The notes: a model not told the origin generated them from the sequence alone. A stretch of 64,000 bases of DNA from Gemmatimonadota bacterium (GCA_003222135.1 QHUM01000041.1:51583-115582), one strand, 5' to 3'. Shown: positions 37,679 to 45,813, counted from the stretch's first letter. Translations and numbers: made by a program.

Positions 37679-38752
37679 ATGCAGCTGTCCAGCCTAGCCG
37701 TTCCGATCTTCGCACTCGGCGCGTTGCTCGCGCCCGGTCTCGCCGTCTCGCAACAGCCCGAGCGGCACACCATCTCCGGCGACAACGTCGCCGTATACAA
37801 TCTGGTCGGCGTGACGCGGATCGAAGGCGGATCCGGCTCCGGAGTCGTCGTGGAGCTCACCCGAGGTGGGCGCGACCTCGACAAGCTCCGGGTCGAGACC
37901 GGTCCCGTACGCGGCCGGGAGACGCTGCGCGTGATCTATCCCGACGACGACATCGTGTACCGGGGGCTCGATTTCGACGGCAACACGACGCTCGACGTCC
38001 GAGAGGACGGCACTTTCAATGACCATGAGGGACGCCGCTCGGGCGGCGGCCACCGGGTGCGGATCTCCGGCTCGGGGCGGGGGCTCGAGGCCCACGCCGA
38101 CCTGCGCGTCGCGATCCCGCCGGGAAAGCGCGTGGCCGTGTATCTGGCAGTGGGACGCGTGTTCGCCTCGAACGTGGACGGGGATCTGCAGGTCGACGTG
38201 TCGGCCGCGAACGTGACCGCCGACCACACCAAGGGCTCGCTCCGCATCGATACGGGATCGGGCGACGTGAAGGTCACGGATGCCGCGGGCGACGTCACGC
38301 TCGATACGGGATCGGGCAACGTGATCGTCACGGCGGCGCACGGCCGCCAGCTGAAGCTCGACACCGGGTCCGGGGATGTCACGGCCGAGCGCGTGGAGGT
38401 GGACGTGCTCAAGGTGGACACCGGATCGGGCAACGTGACGGCCTCGGGGGTCAAGGCGCCCGATGCGAACATCGACACCGGGTCGGGTAACGTGCGCCTC
38501 GAGCTGCTCACCGATATCGAATCGCTCTCCGTCGACACGGGCTCGGGCGACGTGAGCCTCACCTTGCCGCCGCAGTTCGGCGCGCACGTCGACATCGAGA
38601 CGGGGAGCGGCGGCATCGAGCTGCGCGGCGTGTCGATCCAGACGACGCGGCTCGAGCGGGAGCACCTGGTGGGGGATATCGGGGATGGGAAGGGACGCCT
38701 GAAGATCGAGACGGGCTCCGGAGGCATTACATTGCGGCGGAATGGCCAGTGA
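37679..38752 (+). CDS. Secreted DUF4097-type beta-ladder protein
   Basis: 357-aa exported protein with a signal peptide (about residues 1-23). From about residue 185 it contains eight copies of a [IVL][DE]TGSG[DNG][VI] unit at roughly 20-residue spacing: IDTGSGDV, LDTGSGNV, LDTGSGDV, VDTGSGNV, IDTGSGNV, VDTGSGDV, IETGSGGI, IETGSGGI. This is the DUF4097 putative-adhesin pattern, predicted to form a right-handed beta-solenoid. Role unknown; related proteins often sit near anti-sigma or envelope genes. The 3' end overlaps the next start by 11 bases. Confidence 0.9.
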   Translation: MQLSSLAVPIFALGALLAPGLAVSQQPERHTISGDNVAVYNLVGVTRIEGGSGSGVVVELTRGGRDLDKLRVETGPVRGRETLRVIYPDDDIVYRGLDFDGNTTLDVREDGTFNDHEGRRSGGGHRVRISGSGRGLEAHADLRVAIPPGKRVAVYLAVGRVFASNVDGDLQVDVSAANVTADHTKGSLRIDTGSGDVKVTDAAGDVTLDTGSGNVIVTAAHGRQLKLDTGSGDVTAERVEVDVLKVDTGSGNVTASGVKAPDANIDTGSGNVRLELLTDIESLSVDTGSGDVSLTLPPQFGAHVDIETGSGGIELRGVSIQTTRLEREHLVGDIGDGKGRLKIETGSGGITLRRNGQ

Positions 38753-39125
38753 ACCGGTTCGCCTCGACACTTGGCTCTGGGCCGCGCGCTTCTTCAAGAC
38801 ACGGGCTCAGGCGGCCGCCGCGATCGACGGCGGCAAGGTGGACGTGAACGGGGCGCGCGCCAAGCGCGCCAAGCCACTCGCACCGGGCGACGAGCTGCGC
38901 ATCCGGAAGAGCCCGTTCGAGTACCGCGTCACGGTCCGCGCGCTCGCGACGCACCGCGGGCCGCCGCGGGTCGCCGCCGGCCTGTACGACGAGGCGCCGG
39001 AAGGCAAGCGGCTGCGCGAGCGGCTCGCCGAGCAGCTCAGATTGGCGCCGTCGCTGCGCTACGAGGGTAAGGGCCGACCCACCAAGAAGGACCGCCGCGA
39101 GATCGAGAGACTCAGGGGCGACTGA
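38742..39125 (+). CDS. S4-domain RNA-binding protein, Hsp15-like
   Basis: 127-aa protein with an N-terminal S4 domain (VRLDTWLWAARFFKTRAQAAAAI, GKVDVNGARAKRAKPLAPGDELRI) and a basic tail. E. coli Hsp15 (HslR) binds stalled 50S subunits carrying nascent-chain tRNA; the RLDxWLWAARFFKTR start is a good match. It overlaps the DUF4097 gene by 11 bases and the convergent oxidoreductase gene by 14 bases at its 3' end. Confidence 0.92.
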   Translation: MASEPVRLDTWLWAARFFKTRAQAAAAIDGGKVDVNGARAKRAKPLAPGDELRIRKSPFEYRVTVRALATHRGPPRVAAGLYDEAPEGKRLRERLAEQLRLAPSLRYEGKGRPTKKDRREIERLRGD

Positions 39126-40620
39126 GCGCGGCCAAGGCACGATCTGCCGCCGTCACACCCCGATACTGCGCCTCCTCGAACAGCGACAAGCCGCTCAAAT
39201 CCGAGTTCGCGAAAAAGAGGCGCTCCGGCAGCCGCGAGCGCCGAAACCGATCCCGGACGGCGAGGAAGCCGACGGTCGGTCGCACCATGGCGTGACCCAG
39301 GCGCATGACGTCGATTCGCGATACGCATTGTCGGATGTCGGGATGTGCCCGCTCCAGATCGGTGAGGATCGCCTCCGCCCAGAAGCCCCAGTCACGTTGC
39401 AACAGGAGGGCACGATTGGCCGCGGGGGCGCCGTCGGCGAGCGCCCAATAGAACGTCCAGACGGTCCGATCGCTTTCGGTGCGCAACGATTGGTGAGTGG
39501 CGACCACGTAGCCGAGCGCGGGCGAGTTGTAGATCACATTGTCCCAGGCCACGGGTACCCCGCGTTCCCGGGGCCAGTGGTCGAGGGTCAGATTGGCGGT
39601 GAGCCACGGAGAGTAGACGAAGCCCGGGTCCGGTACGCTCGACAGGACGTGCGGTGCCAGAAACGTGGGCGCCGCGAAGATCACGGCGTCCGCGAGGTAC
39701 GCGGTGCGCCCCGCCAGCACTTGCCAGCGCGCCCCGATCGGCTCGATCCGATGCACGAAGGCGTTAGTCTCGAGGTACCTCCCCACTCGGCGGAGGAGTT
39801 GCCGCACAATCCAGCCGTTTCCTTCGGGCCAGGTGAGCGGCCCGCGCTCTTCCGGCTCGCGGGACGCGAAGTAGTGGACGCCGGCCCACGCCGATGCGTC
39901 GGCGAGCAGAGCGCCGTAGTCGTCCCGGCAAGCATAGTTGACGTACCATCGCAGCGCGGGGGACGTGAACCCCTCGCGGCGCAGCCAGTCATCCATCGAC
40001 ACGCGATCGAGCGGCGAGGGAGCGACCCCGACCTCCAGCGCCGTGGGAATCGTGAACTGGCCGGTGGCGCGGAACTCGGCCATCCGCGCCGCGAACCGGC
40101 GGAACGCTGCGCGGTCGCCCGCGCCCAGTCCGGTCGCCGGCTCGAGGCCGTCCTGCCACGCGCCGTGCAGGAACAGCCGCTCTTGGGGATCGAAGCACAG
40201 GTAGCGCTCCTCCCACTGGCCGTCGCGGAGGACGCCGAGCTCCTGGAACAGCTCCCGCACCAGGGTCGCCCGTCCGCCCGGGACCGGCACGTAGTGCGCC
40301 CCCCAGGGGTAGGCGCTCACCTCGTTCTCGCCCCAGCGCGCGTTCCCGCCGGCGCGCTGTTCCATCTCAGTCACGACGAAGTCGTGAAAGCCGCGCTTGT
40401 CGAGCCGCCACGCGGCCGACAGTCCCGCCACGCCGCCCCCGACGATGACGAGCGGCGTGCGAACCGTGCGCGCGGGGGCGGGGAACGCGCCGCGGTCTCG
40501 CAGCCGGTGGCCCATCACGTACGAGCCGTCCACGAAGCCGCCGGCGATGGACCGGCCGGTCTTGCAGCCGAGGCCGACGAGCGCCGCGCTGGTGCCGAGA
40601 AACTGACGGCGGGACGTCAC
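39112..40620 (-). CDS. Tat-exported FAD-dependent amine-oxidase-like oxidoreductase
   Basis: 502-aa flavoprotein. The N-terminus has a twin-arginine signal (SRRQFLG, residues 3-8) and a hydrophobic stretch to about residue 18. A dinucleotide-binding site follows at residues 58-70 (VIVGGGVAGLSAAW) with the second-strand E in TEMEQRAGGNA. The body resembles NAD(P)/FAD-binding amino-oxidases and phytoene-desaturase-like proteins. Start GTG 40618-40620 is fixed by a GTGA overlap with the aminopropyltransferase gene and by the Tat motif. Translation coupling to polyamine genes suggests that the substrate could be a polyamine or a polyamine conjugate in the periplasm. That is inference. Confidence 0.85.
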   Translation of the reverse strand: MTSRRQFLGTSAALVGLGCKTGRSIAGGFVDGSYVMGHRLRDRGAFPAPARTVRTPLVIVGGGVAGLSAAWRLDKRGFHDFVVTEMEQRAGGNARWGENEVSAYPWGAHYVPVPGGRATLVRELFQELGVLRDGQWEERYLCFDPQERLFLHGAWQDGLEPATGLGAGDRAAFRRFAARMAEFRATGQFTIPTALEVGVAPSPLDRVSMDDWLRREGFTSPALRWYVNYACRDDYGALLADASAWAGVHYFASREPEERGPLTWPEGNGWIVRQLLRRVGRYLETNAFVHRIEPIGARWQVLAGRTAYLADAVIFAAPTFLAPHVLSSVPDPGFVYSPWLTANLTLDHWPRERGVPVAWDNVIYNSPALGYVVATHQSLRTESDRTVWTFYWALADGAPAANRALLLQRDWGFWAEAILTDLERAHPDIRQCVSRIDVMRLGHAMVRPTVGFLAVRDRFRRSRLPERLFFANSDLSGLSLFEEAQYRGVTAADRALAALSRP

Positions 40621-42113
40621 CGGTTGATCTCGGACCACTCCTGGTCATAGTAGCGGACCAGCACCTGGTTGTTGAGGCGATTCGGCTCCACCGGCACCGG
40701 CCGCATGTCGCTCGGGAAATCGAACAACTCGTTGAGCGTCGCCGGGGTGAGATAGCGCAGGCCGGGAGGCAACGCCGCGGGCGGCTCGTAGCGCCGTTGG
40801 CCGGCGAGCACGAAGCCCCATTCGCCGAACGACGGTACGTACACGTGATAGGGATACGTGCGCAGGCCGGCCTCCGCGATGGTGCGTGCGATGCACCAGA
40901 ACGAGCGCGGCGCGAACAGCGGCGAGGTGCTCTGCACGACCATGAGGCCGCTGCGGGACAGATGTTTGGCGGCGAGGCGGTAGAACGCGGTCGTGTACAG
41001 CTTGCCGAGATTGTAGCTCGACGGGTCCGGGAAATCCACAATCACGAAGTCGTACGGGTCACCGGGGGTCTCGAGCCACACGAAGGCGTCGGCGTTCACG
41101 ACGTGCAGCTTCGGCGAGGTGAGCGCGCCGCCGTTGAGGGGAGTCAGCACGGGGTGGGTGGCGAAGAGCTGCGTCATCACGGGGTCCAGGTCGACGAGCG
41201 TGACGCTTTCGACGGCGGGGTAGCGGAGCACCTCGCGCGCCGCGAGCCCGTCGCCCCCGCCGAGGATGAGGACGCGACGGGCGCCCGGCACGGCGGCGAG
41301 CCCGGGGTGCACCAGCGCCTCGTGGTAGCGGTACTCGTCGCGCGAGCTGAACTGCAGATGGCCGTTCAGGAACAGGCGCAGGTCGTTCTTCCACGCGGTG
41401 AGGACAATCCGCTGGTAGCGGGAGCTCTTCGCCAGAATCACGTCGTCCGCGTACAGGTTCTCTTCGGTGAGGTTGGTGATGCGGTTCGCGCCCGCCATTC
41501 CGGCCGCGAGCAGCCCGAGGACGATAACGCCGGCGCCCACCAGCAGGCGCGGCGCGCCGAGCTGACGGCGGAACAGGATGGTGGACCACAGGGCCACGGC
41601 CGCGTTCACGAGCCCGAACAGCAGAGCCGATCGCACTAGACCGAGATGGGGCACGAGCAGGAGGGGGAAGAGGATCGACGCGCCGAGGGCGCCGAGGTAG
41701 TCGAACGTGAGCACGTTGGCGACGACGTCCTTGAACGTGAAGCGGTCGCGCAGGATGCGCATGAGGAGCGGGATCTCGAGCCCGACGAGCACGCCGATGA
41801 CGGCCACCAGCGTGTACAGCACGAGCCGAAATGCGCCCGTGTACGCGAACGCCAGGAACAACAGGGCAGACGAGCAGCCGCCCACGAGGGCCACGAGCAG
41901 CTCGACCGTGACGAACCGGGCCACGAGCCCCCGGCCGACGTGGCGCGACAGCCAGCTGCCGACTCCCATCGCGCAGAGGTACGTCCCGATGACTGTCGAA
42001 AACTGCGTCACGCTGTCGCCCAGCAGGTAACTCGCCAGCGCGCCCGCCACGAGCTCGTAGACGAGCCCGCACGCGGCGATCAGCAGAACCGAGGTGAGAA
42101 GGACCGCGGCCAA
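40617..42113 (-). CDS. Membrane-embedded spermidine synthase-like aminopropyltransferase
   Basis: 498-aa protein: about seven membrane helices in residues 1-210, then a soluble spermidine-synthase domain. The latter has YRYHEALVHP (261-270), the decarboxy-SAM binding strand VLILGGGDGLAARE (281-294), VTLVDLD and IVDFPDPSSYNLGKLYTTAFY, which keeps the two catalytic acids. It should transfer aminopropyl groups from decarboxylated SAM, supplied by the SpeD gene of the same operon. The start appears to be TTG 42111-42113, three bases after the DUF350 stop; no ATG or GTG is near the first helix. The natural acceptor is unknown. Confidence 0.92.
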   Translation of the reverse strand: MAAVLLTSVLLIAACGLVYELVAGALASYLLGDSVTQFSTVIGTYLCAMGVGSWLSRHVGRGLVARFVTVELLVALVGGCSSALLFLAFAYTGAFRLVLYTLVAVIGVLVGLEIPLLMRILRDRFTFKDVVANVLTFDYLGALGASILFPLLLVPHLGLVRSALLFGLVNAAVALWSTILFRRQLGAPRLLVGAGVIVLGLLAAGMAGANRITNLTEENLYADDVILAKSSRYQRIVLTAWKNDLRLFLNGHLQFSSRDEYRYHEALVHPGLAAVPGARRVLILGGGDGLAAREVLRYPAVESVTLVDLDPVMTQLFATHPVLTPLNGGALTSPKLHVVNADAFVWLETPGDPYDFVIVDFPDPSSYNLGKLYTTAFYRLAAKHLSRSGLMVVQSTSPLFAPRSFWCIARTIAEAGLRTYPYHVYVPSFGEWGFVLAGQRRYEPPAALPPGLRYLTPATLNELFDFPSDMRPVPVEPNRLNNQVLVRYYDQEWSEINR

Positions 42114-42116
42114 CGA

Positions 42117-42326
42117 CTAGTGCACGGCCGAGGCGATGATCACGCAAATCCCGATCGACGCGGCGCCGAGCAGCACCGCGAGCGCGACGTTTTTCTCTTC
42201 GACGATCTCCTTCCAGAGGCTGTACGGCGTGACGCGATCGACCACCACGAACGCCAGTATGAAGATCACAATGCCGAGCAGCGCGAAGGCCGTTGCGGCC
42301 AGCATGTTCCGGAGTAGGTCGCTCAT
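42117..42326 (-). CDS. DUF350 small membrane protein
   Basis: 69-aa protein with two membrane helices (about 8-28 and 46-66) and a short basic/acidic loop, DRVTPYSLWKEIVEEKN. The first helix ILAFVVVDRVTP and second LLGAASIGICVIIASAVH match half of the DUF350/YjfL family, whose larger members contain two such units. No function is known; members occur with SpeD and spermidine synthase genes. ATG 42324-42326, one base after the preceding stop. Confidence 0.85.
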   Translation of the reverse strand: MSDLLRNMLAATAFALLGIVIFILAFVVVDRVTPYSLWKEIVEEKNVALAVLLGAASIGICVIIASAVH

Positions 42327-42327
42327 G

Positions 42328-42516
42328 TCATTTCCCTCGGAAGAAGTACGCCCCCCCGCGATAGTGAGGGCGGTAGGAGCCGGGGTTGTCGCGCACGGTG
42401 CGCGGCGCGGTCTTGCCTTCGTTGGGCGACAGCGGGCTCCAGCCGCGGTACTCGGCGGCGCCGAGCAACCCGAGTACGAGGCCGCCGTACAATAGATAGA
42501 GCCGCAACGCGCTCAT
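42328..42516 (-). CDS. 62-aa membrane protein of unknown function
   Basis: Tiny protein with one N-terminal membrane helix (YLLYGGLVLGLLGAAEY) and a soluble tail rich in Arg, Pro and Tyr, ending SYRPHYRGGAYFFRGK. The ATG at 42514-42516 overlaps the DUF4178 stop (ATGA), and the stop lies one base before the DUF350 start, so it is embedded in the operon. I do not recognise a family. Its position and coupled start make it very likely real. Confidence 0.75.
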   Translation of the reverse strand: MSALRLYLLYGGLVLGLLGAAEYRGWSPLSPNEGKTAPRTVRDNPGSYRPHYRGGAYFFRGK

Positions 42517-43835
42517 TCGTCGTCCTCGTCGGCATAGTCGCTTTCCTGCCAGCGCGCGTGCTCGAAGCTCATATTGCGCAGCAGCAGTGCGGCCGGTGGC
42601 ACGCTGAGCAAAATGAAGGCGAAGAGATAGGCCAACCCCCACGGCACATCGCGACGCAGCCGCAGCCCGTACGTCACTGCCCAGAAGGCTCCGCCCGGAG
42701 GGCCCTCGGGCTGCACGCGGAGGTAGTAGCGGCCGGGAGGGACCGACGGAATGAGTGCGCGGTCGTTGGGAGAGCCCTCCGACCAGTACCCGTCGGAGTC
42801 GTAGCCGTAGTAAGAGCTCAGTTCCCGACCGAAGTCGTACACGTCGCCCGTGCTGTCGTTGATCAATGCGAGGCCGAAGTACACCCAGCTGTTCTTGAGG
42901 TTGGTCCGGATCGCAAGCTCCAGGTCCGACGTGCGGCCCCGCACCGTGAAGGCGTCCGTCACGAACGCCGCGGCGGCGGCGGCGCTGTCCGACGGAGGTG
43001 TGGTGGGTGGGAGGTACTGGTACGAGTGCTCGAACACCACCGGGGGCGAGCTGAAACCCATGCGCCAGGCGGCGGCCAGGAGGACGACGGCGGCGAACGC
43101 GCCGAAGGCCGTCCACACTGGCCCCGCCGCTCGCGCGAACGGCGCCGGCTGGTTGGCGTACACGCCGGTCGGCGGGGGCGGGCTGCCGGGGAGACTGTAG
43201 GCCCGCCAGATCTGCTCTCCCGGCACATACTCCCCCATTGACCAGGTGGTCTCGCCGGCAGTCTGCTCCGACGACAGGATGCGCGGCGGGTCGACGTAGT
43301 CTTTCACCTCCGCCTTGTCGCCCACGTGCACCCGCCACGGGAACTCCCCCAGGACGTACGTCGTCGTCGCCGTCGCGGTCTGGAAATGTTGGAACCGCTC
43401 GCCCAACACCTCCGCCGATGGCTTTCCCCCCCCCGCCAAACCGCCGCCTCTGTAGGTCTTGGGGAGCGTTTTTAGGACGATCACGTCGTTCCAGTGCCCG
43501 TGATACTCCGTCAGGTACCGGAACCCCTCATACGGGTTGAACAACAAGTACTCGGACCAGCTGTACTCGATGCCCTCGACTGTGATCGTCCGGATCTGGT
43601 AGCCGATCACCTCCCACAGGGCCCCCCGCCACTTGCCGCGGGTCCCGAGCGGGATCCGGGGCGCGGGACGCACCCTCGCCTCGAACGTCTGCAAGATCTT
43701 GAGGCTCGGATCCTTCGCGTCGAGCACCGAGTTGCAGTGGCCGCACACCACGGTCACGGTCAGGTCCCCGGCCCGGATCGTGAGCGGCGCGCCGCACTTG
43801 GGGCACGTGAGTGACCGGACGAGCGCGTCTACCAT
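42513..43835 (-). CDS. Zinc-ribbon DUF4178 membrane protein (long)
   Basis: 440-aa protein. Residues 8-36 form a zinc ribbon (Cys11, 14, 31, 34: CPKCG and CGHCN). A DUF4178 domain follows at about 55-210, with WEVIGYQIRTITVEGIEYSW and WSEYLLFNPYEGFRYL. Then come a membrane helix (about 240-260), a soluble beta-rich region of about 130 residues, and a final hydrophobic pair (about 395-420, LAYLFAFILLSVPPAALLL). DUF4178 has no known function. ATG 43833-43835 overlaps the second DUF4178 gene by seven bases. Confidence 0.88.
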   Translation of the reverse strand: MVDALVRSLTCPKCGAPLTIRAGDLTVTVVCGHCNSVLDAKDPSLKILQTFEARVRPAPRIPLGTRGKWRGALWEVIGYQIRTITVEGIEYSWSEYLLFNPYEGFRYLTEYHGHWNDVIVLKTLPKTYRGGGLAGGGKPSAEVLGERFQHFQTATATTTYVLGEFPWRVHVGDKAEVKDYVDPPRILSSEQTAGETTWSMGEYVPGEQIWRAYSLPGSPPPPTGVYANQPAPFARAAGPVWTAFGAFAAVVLLAAAWRMGFSSPPVVFEHSYQYLPPTTPPSDSAAAAAAFVTDAFTVRGRTSDLELAIRTNLKNSWVYFGLALINDSTGDVYDFGRELSSYYGYDSDGYWSEGSPNDRALIPSVPPGRYYLRVQPEGPPGGAFWAVTYGLRLRRDVPWGLAYLFAFILLSVPPAALLLRNMSFEHARWQESDYADEDDE

Positions 43836-44464
43836 CCTTCGAACCGGCGCAGATTGGTGAGGGCGAGGTCGTGGTACTCGACATATTCGCCCAGGAAGAC
43901 GAGCGGCGCGGATTCGCTGTAATCGATCGTGGCGAAGCCCCCGTCGGTGGTCATGAGATCGGCGAACACCACGTCCCGCTTGTCCCAGTACTCGAACGGC
44001 AGATCGCCTTCTACGCCGCGGTAATGGGCGACGGTCACCGCCGTCACCTCATAATCCTTCCCCTGCCACGTCACGTGCTCGCCCGGTTGCACGGTGCCCC
44101 CGGAGGGCGGCGCGGCCGACTGGGGCCCGAGGAATGAGACGGCGTACTCCGCCTGGGCATCGGACAGCCAGCCACTGGCACTGTCGTTGAAGACGACGTG
44201 CCACTCGTTCCAGCCGCCCTGATCCCACTCGTACACGATCCGGCCGACGACCTCGAATCCCTTCTGGCGGTAGCGTCCCGCCGTGCCAAGCTGGATCGGC
44301 GAGCTCGAGGGCGGCAGATCGGCGACCGTGCCGACCTTTTTGAGATCCACGTCCTGGCGCACCAGGATCGAGCGGCAGAACGGGCAGACGGTCTGCACCG
44401 CGCTCGACCAGCGGAACTCGACCCGGGCGCCGCAGTTGGGGCAGGTCGCCTCGGATCGGGTCAT
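43829..44464 (-). CDS. Zinc-ribbon DUF4178 protein (short)
   Basis: 211-aa soluble relative of the next gene. The N-terminal zinc ribbon uses Cys8, 11, 27 and 30 (CPNCG, CPFCR) and the rest is one DUF4178 domain (QKGFEVVGRIVYEWDQGGWNEW, HVVFNDSASGWLSD). It lacks membrane helices. ATG 44462-44464 overlaps the SpeD stop (ATGA). Two paralogous DUF4178 genes in tandem suggest a heteromeric complex or an old duplication followed by gain of the membrane part. Confidence 0.88.
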   Translation of the reverse strand: MTRSEATCPNCGARVEFRWSSAVQTVCPFCRSILVRQDVDLKKVGTVADLPPSSSPIQLGTAGRYRQKGFEVVGRIVYEWDQGGWNEWHVVFNDSASGWLSDAQAEYAVSFLGPQSAAPPSGGTVQPGEHVTWQGKDYEVTAVTVAHYRGVEGDLPFEYWDKRDVVFADLMTTDGGFATIDYSESAPLVFLGEYVEYHDLALTNLRRFEGW

Positions 44465-44832
44465 GAGCCGCGCGCGGGCAGCGCGTGCCGGAGGTAGGGG
44501 CGCTCCAGCCGCCGTACCCGGACGGCGGTCGCGCCGAAGGCGCGCTTCAGGTGTCCCGCGAAGTCCCATTCCGCGCGTGGCTGGCAGCAAAACAGGTTGA
44601 GGCAGAGGGAGCCGTGCTCCGGGAACGTGTGGCACGCGAGATGGGACTCACCGAGCAGGCAAACCCCGGTCACGCCGCCCGGTGGGGGGAAGCGGTGCCA
44701 TGTGGGGGCTGCCACGGGGCGGAGCGAAAGGTCGGCGATCAAGGCGGTGAACAGCGCCTGGAGGGTGGGGAGGCTCGTGAGCGCCGCCGGGTCGCACCCG
44801 AGCGCCTCGACCACCCACTCTCGGCCCGCCAC
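44461..44832 (-). CDS. speD: S-adenosylmethionine decarboxylase proenzyme
   Basis: 123-aa class 1B AdoMet decarboxylase that makes decarboxylated SAM, the aminopropyl donor. It self-cleaves before Ser63 (LLGESHLACHTFPE) to form the pyruvoyl group. Ser63, His68 and Cys83 fall at the same numbers as the catalytic residues of the Thermotoga enzyme. Length is normal. It starts three bases after the SPFH gene and feeds the membrane aminopropyltransferase three genes further on. No speA, speB or speC (putrescine synthesis) gene is seen. Confidence 0.95.
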   Translation of the reverse strand: MAGREWVVEALGCDPAALTSLPTLQALFTALIADLSLRPVAAPTWHRFPPPGGVTGVCLLGESHLACHTFPEHGSLCLNLFCCQPRAEWDFAGHLKRAFGATAVRVRRLERPYLRHALPARGS

Positions 44833-44835
44833 TGC

Positions 44836-45789
44836 TCAGGCCTGTGCGGCGCCGCACTCCGGGCAGAACTTCGCCTGGGACGGCACCGGCTTCCCGCATT
44901 TCACGCACGGCCTCGGTGCTGCTGCGGCATCGGGCTTGAGTGCGTCCATCATCGACTGTGCCATTGCCATGCCGGCCCCGAGTCCCGCGCCTACGCCCGC
45001 GCCCCCTCCGCCCGGATTCGCCGCCGCGGTCGGAATCGATTGCGCCACCTGGAACTTGGCGTACCGCCCGAGGTCGCCGACGATGTTCATGCCGATCCGC
45101 TCATCGAGCCGCTGCTGCAGCTCGTCGGGGAGGGACAGATTCTCGACGATGAAGGTCGAGAGCGTGAGCCCGAAGTCAGCGAACGCCGGCTGCACTCGCT
45201 TGGCGATCTCCTGCGCGAGCCCGCCCTGGTTCGCCGCCATGTCGAGGAATGGAACGCCGCTCGACGCGAACGCTTCGGTCACACGGCTGACCACGACGTC
45301 GCGCAGCTGGCCCTCGAGGTCGGCCACGCGATAGATGTCGCGCGTGCCGCTCACGCGCGTGTGGAACGTGGCCGGGTTCGAGAGCCAGTAGGCGTAGGTG
45401 CCGAAGCCGCGCAGCCGCACGACGCCGAATTCCTTGTCCCGGACTGTCATCGGGTTGGCGGTCCCCCACCGCTGGTTGAGCTGCAGCCGCGTCGAGAAGA
45501 AATAGACGTCCGACTTGAACGGGGACTGGAACGCCTTGTCCCAGTTCATGAGATTGGTGAGCACCGGAAGCGTTTTCGTGCTCAACGTGTACAGCCCCGG
45601 GCCGAAAACGTCAGCCATTTTTCCTTCGTTCACGAACGCCGCCATCTGGCTCTCGCGCACCGTCAGCTTCGCCCCGGTTTGGATCTCCATGTCCTGCATC
45701 GGAAAGCGGTAGGCGAGAATGCCGTCTTCCGGCTCGGTCCACTGCAAGACGTCGATGAACTGCTTGCGCAGGAAATCGCCGAGGGCCAT
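44836..45789 (-). CDS. SPFH-domain protein with C-terminal zinc ribbon (YdjI-like)
   Basis: 317-aa protein of the family sometimes called virion-core-like or YdjI. It opens MALGDFLRKQFIDVLQW and has an SPFH/Band-7 core (VNEGKMADVFGPGLYTLSTK, FFSTRLQLNQRWGT, FGTYAYWLSNPATF). A Gly/Ala-rich linker and a zinc ribbon (Cys295, 298, 309, 312: CVKCG, CPECG) close the chain. There is no membrane helix. In Bacillus, YdjI recruits partners to the membrane. The ATG follows GGGGAGGGGG, a strong ribosome site, and this is the first gene of the eight-gene polyamine/membrane operon. Confidence 0.92.
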   Translation of the reverse strand: MALGDFLRKQFIDVLQWTEPEDGILAYRFPMQDMEIQTGAKLTVRESQMAAFVNEGKMADVFGPGLYTLSTKTLPVLTNLMNWDKAFQSPFKSDVYFFSTRLQLNQRWGTANPMTVRDKEFGVVRLRGFGTYAYWLSNPATFHTRVSGTRDIYRVADLEGQLRDVVVSRVTEAFASSGVPFLDMAANQGGLAQEIAKRVQPAFADFGLTLSTFIVENLSLPDELQQRLDERIGMNIVGDLGRYAKFQVAQSIPTAAANPGGGGAGVGAGLGAGMAMAQSMMDALKPDAAAAPRPCVKCGKPVPSQAKFCPECGAAQA

Positions 45790-45813
45790 GCCCCCTCCCC
45801 GTGTGGGTAATCG

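Noticed and set aside
38250..38740. Regular direct repeats as a CRISPR array
   Set aside because: They are in-frame protein repeats (TGSG units) with variable third codon bases and no constant spacer structure.
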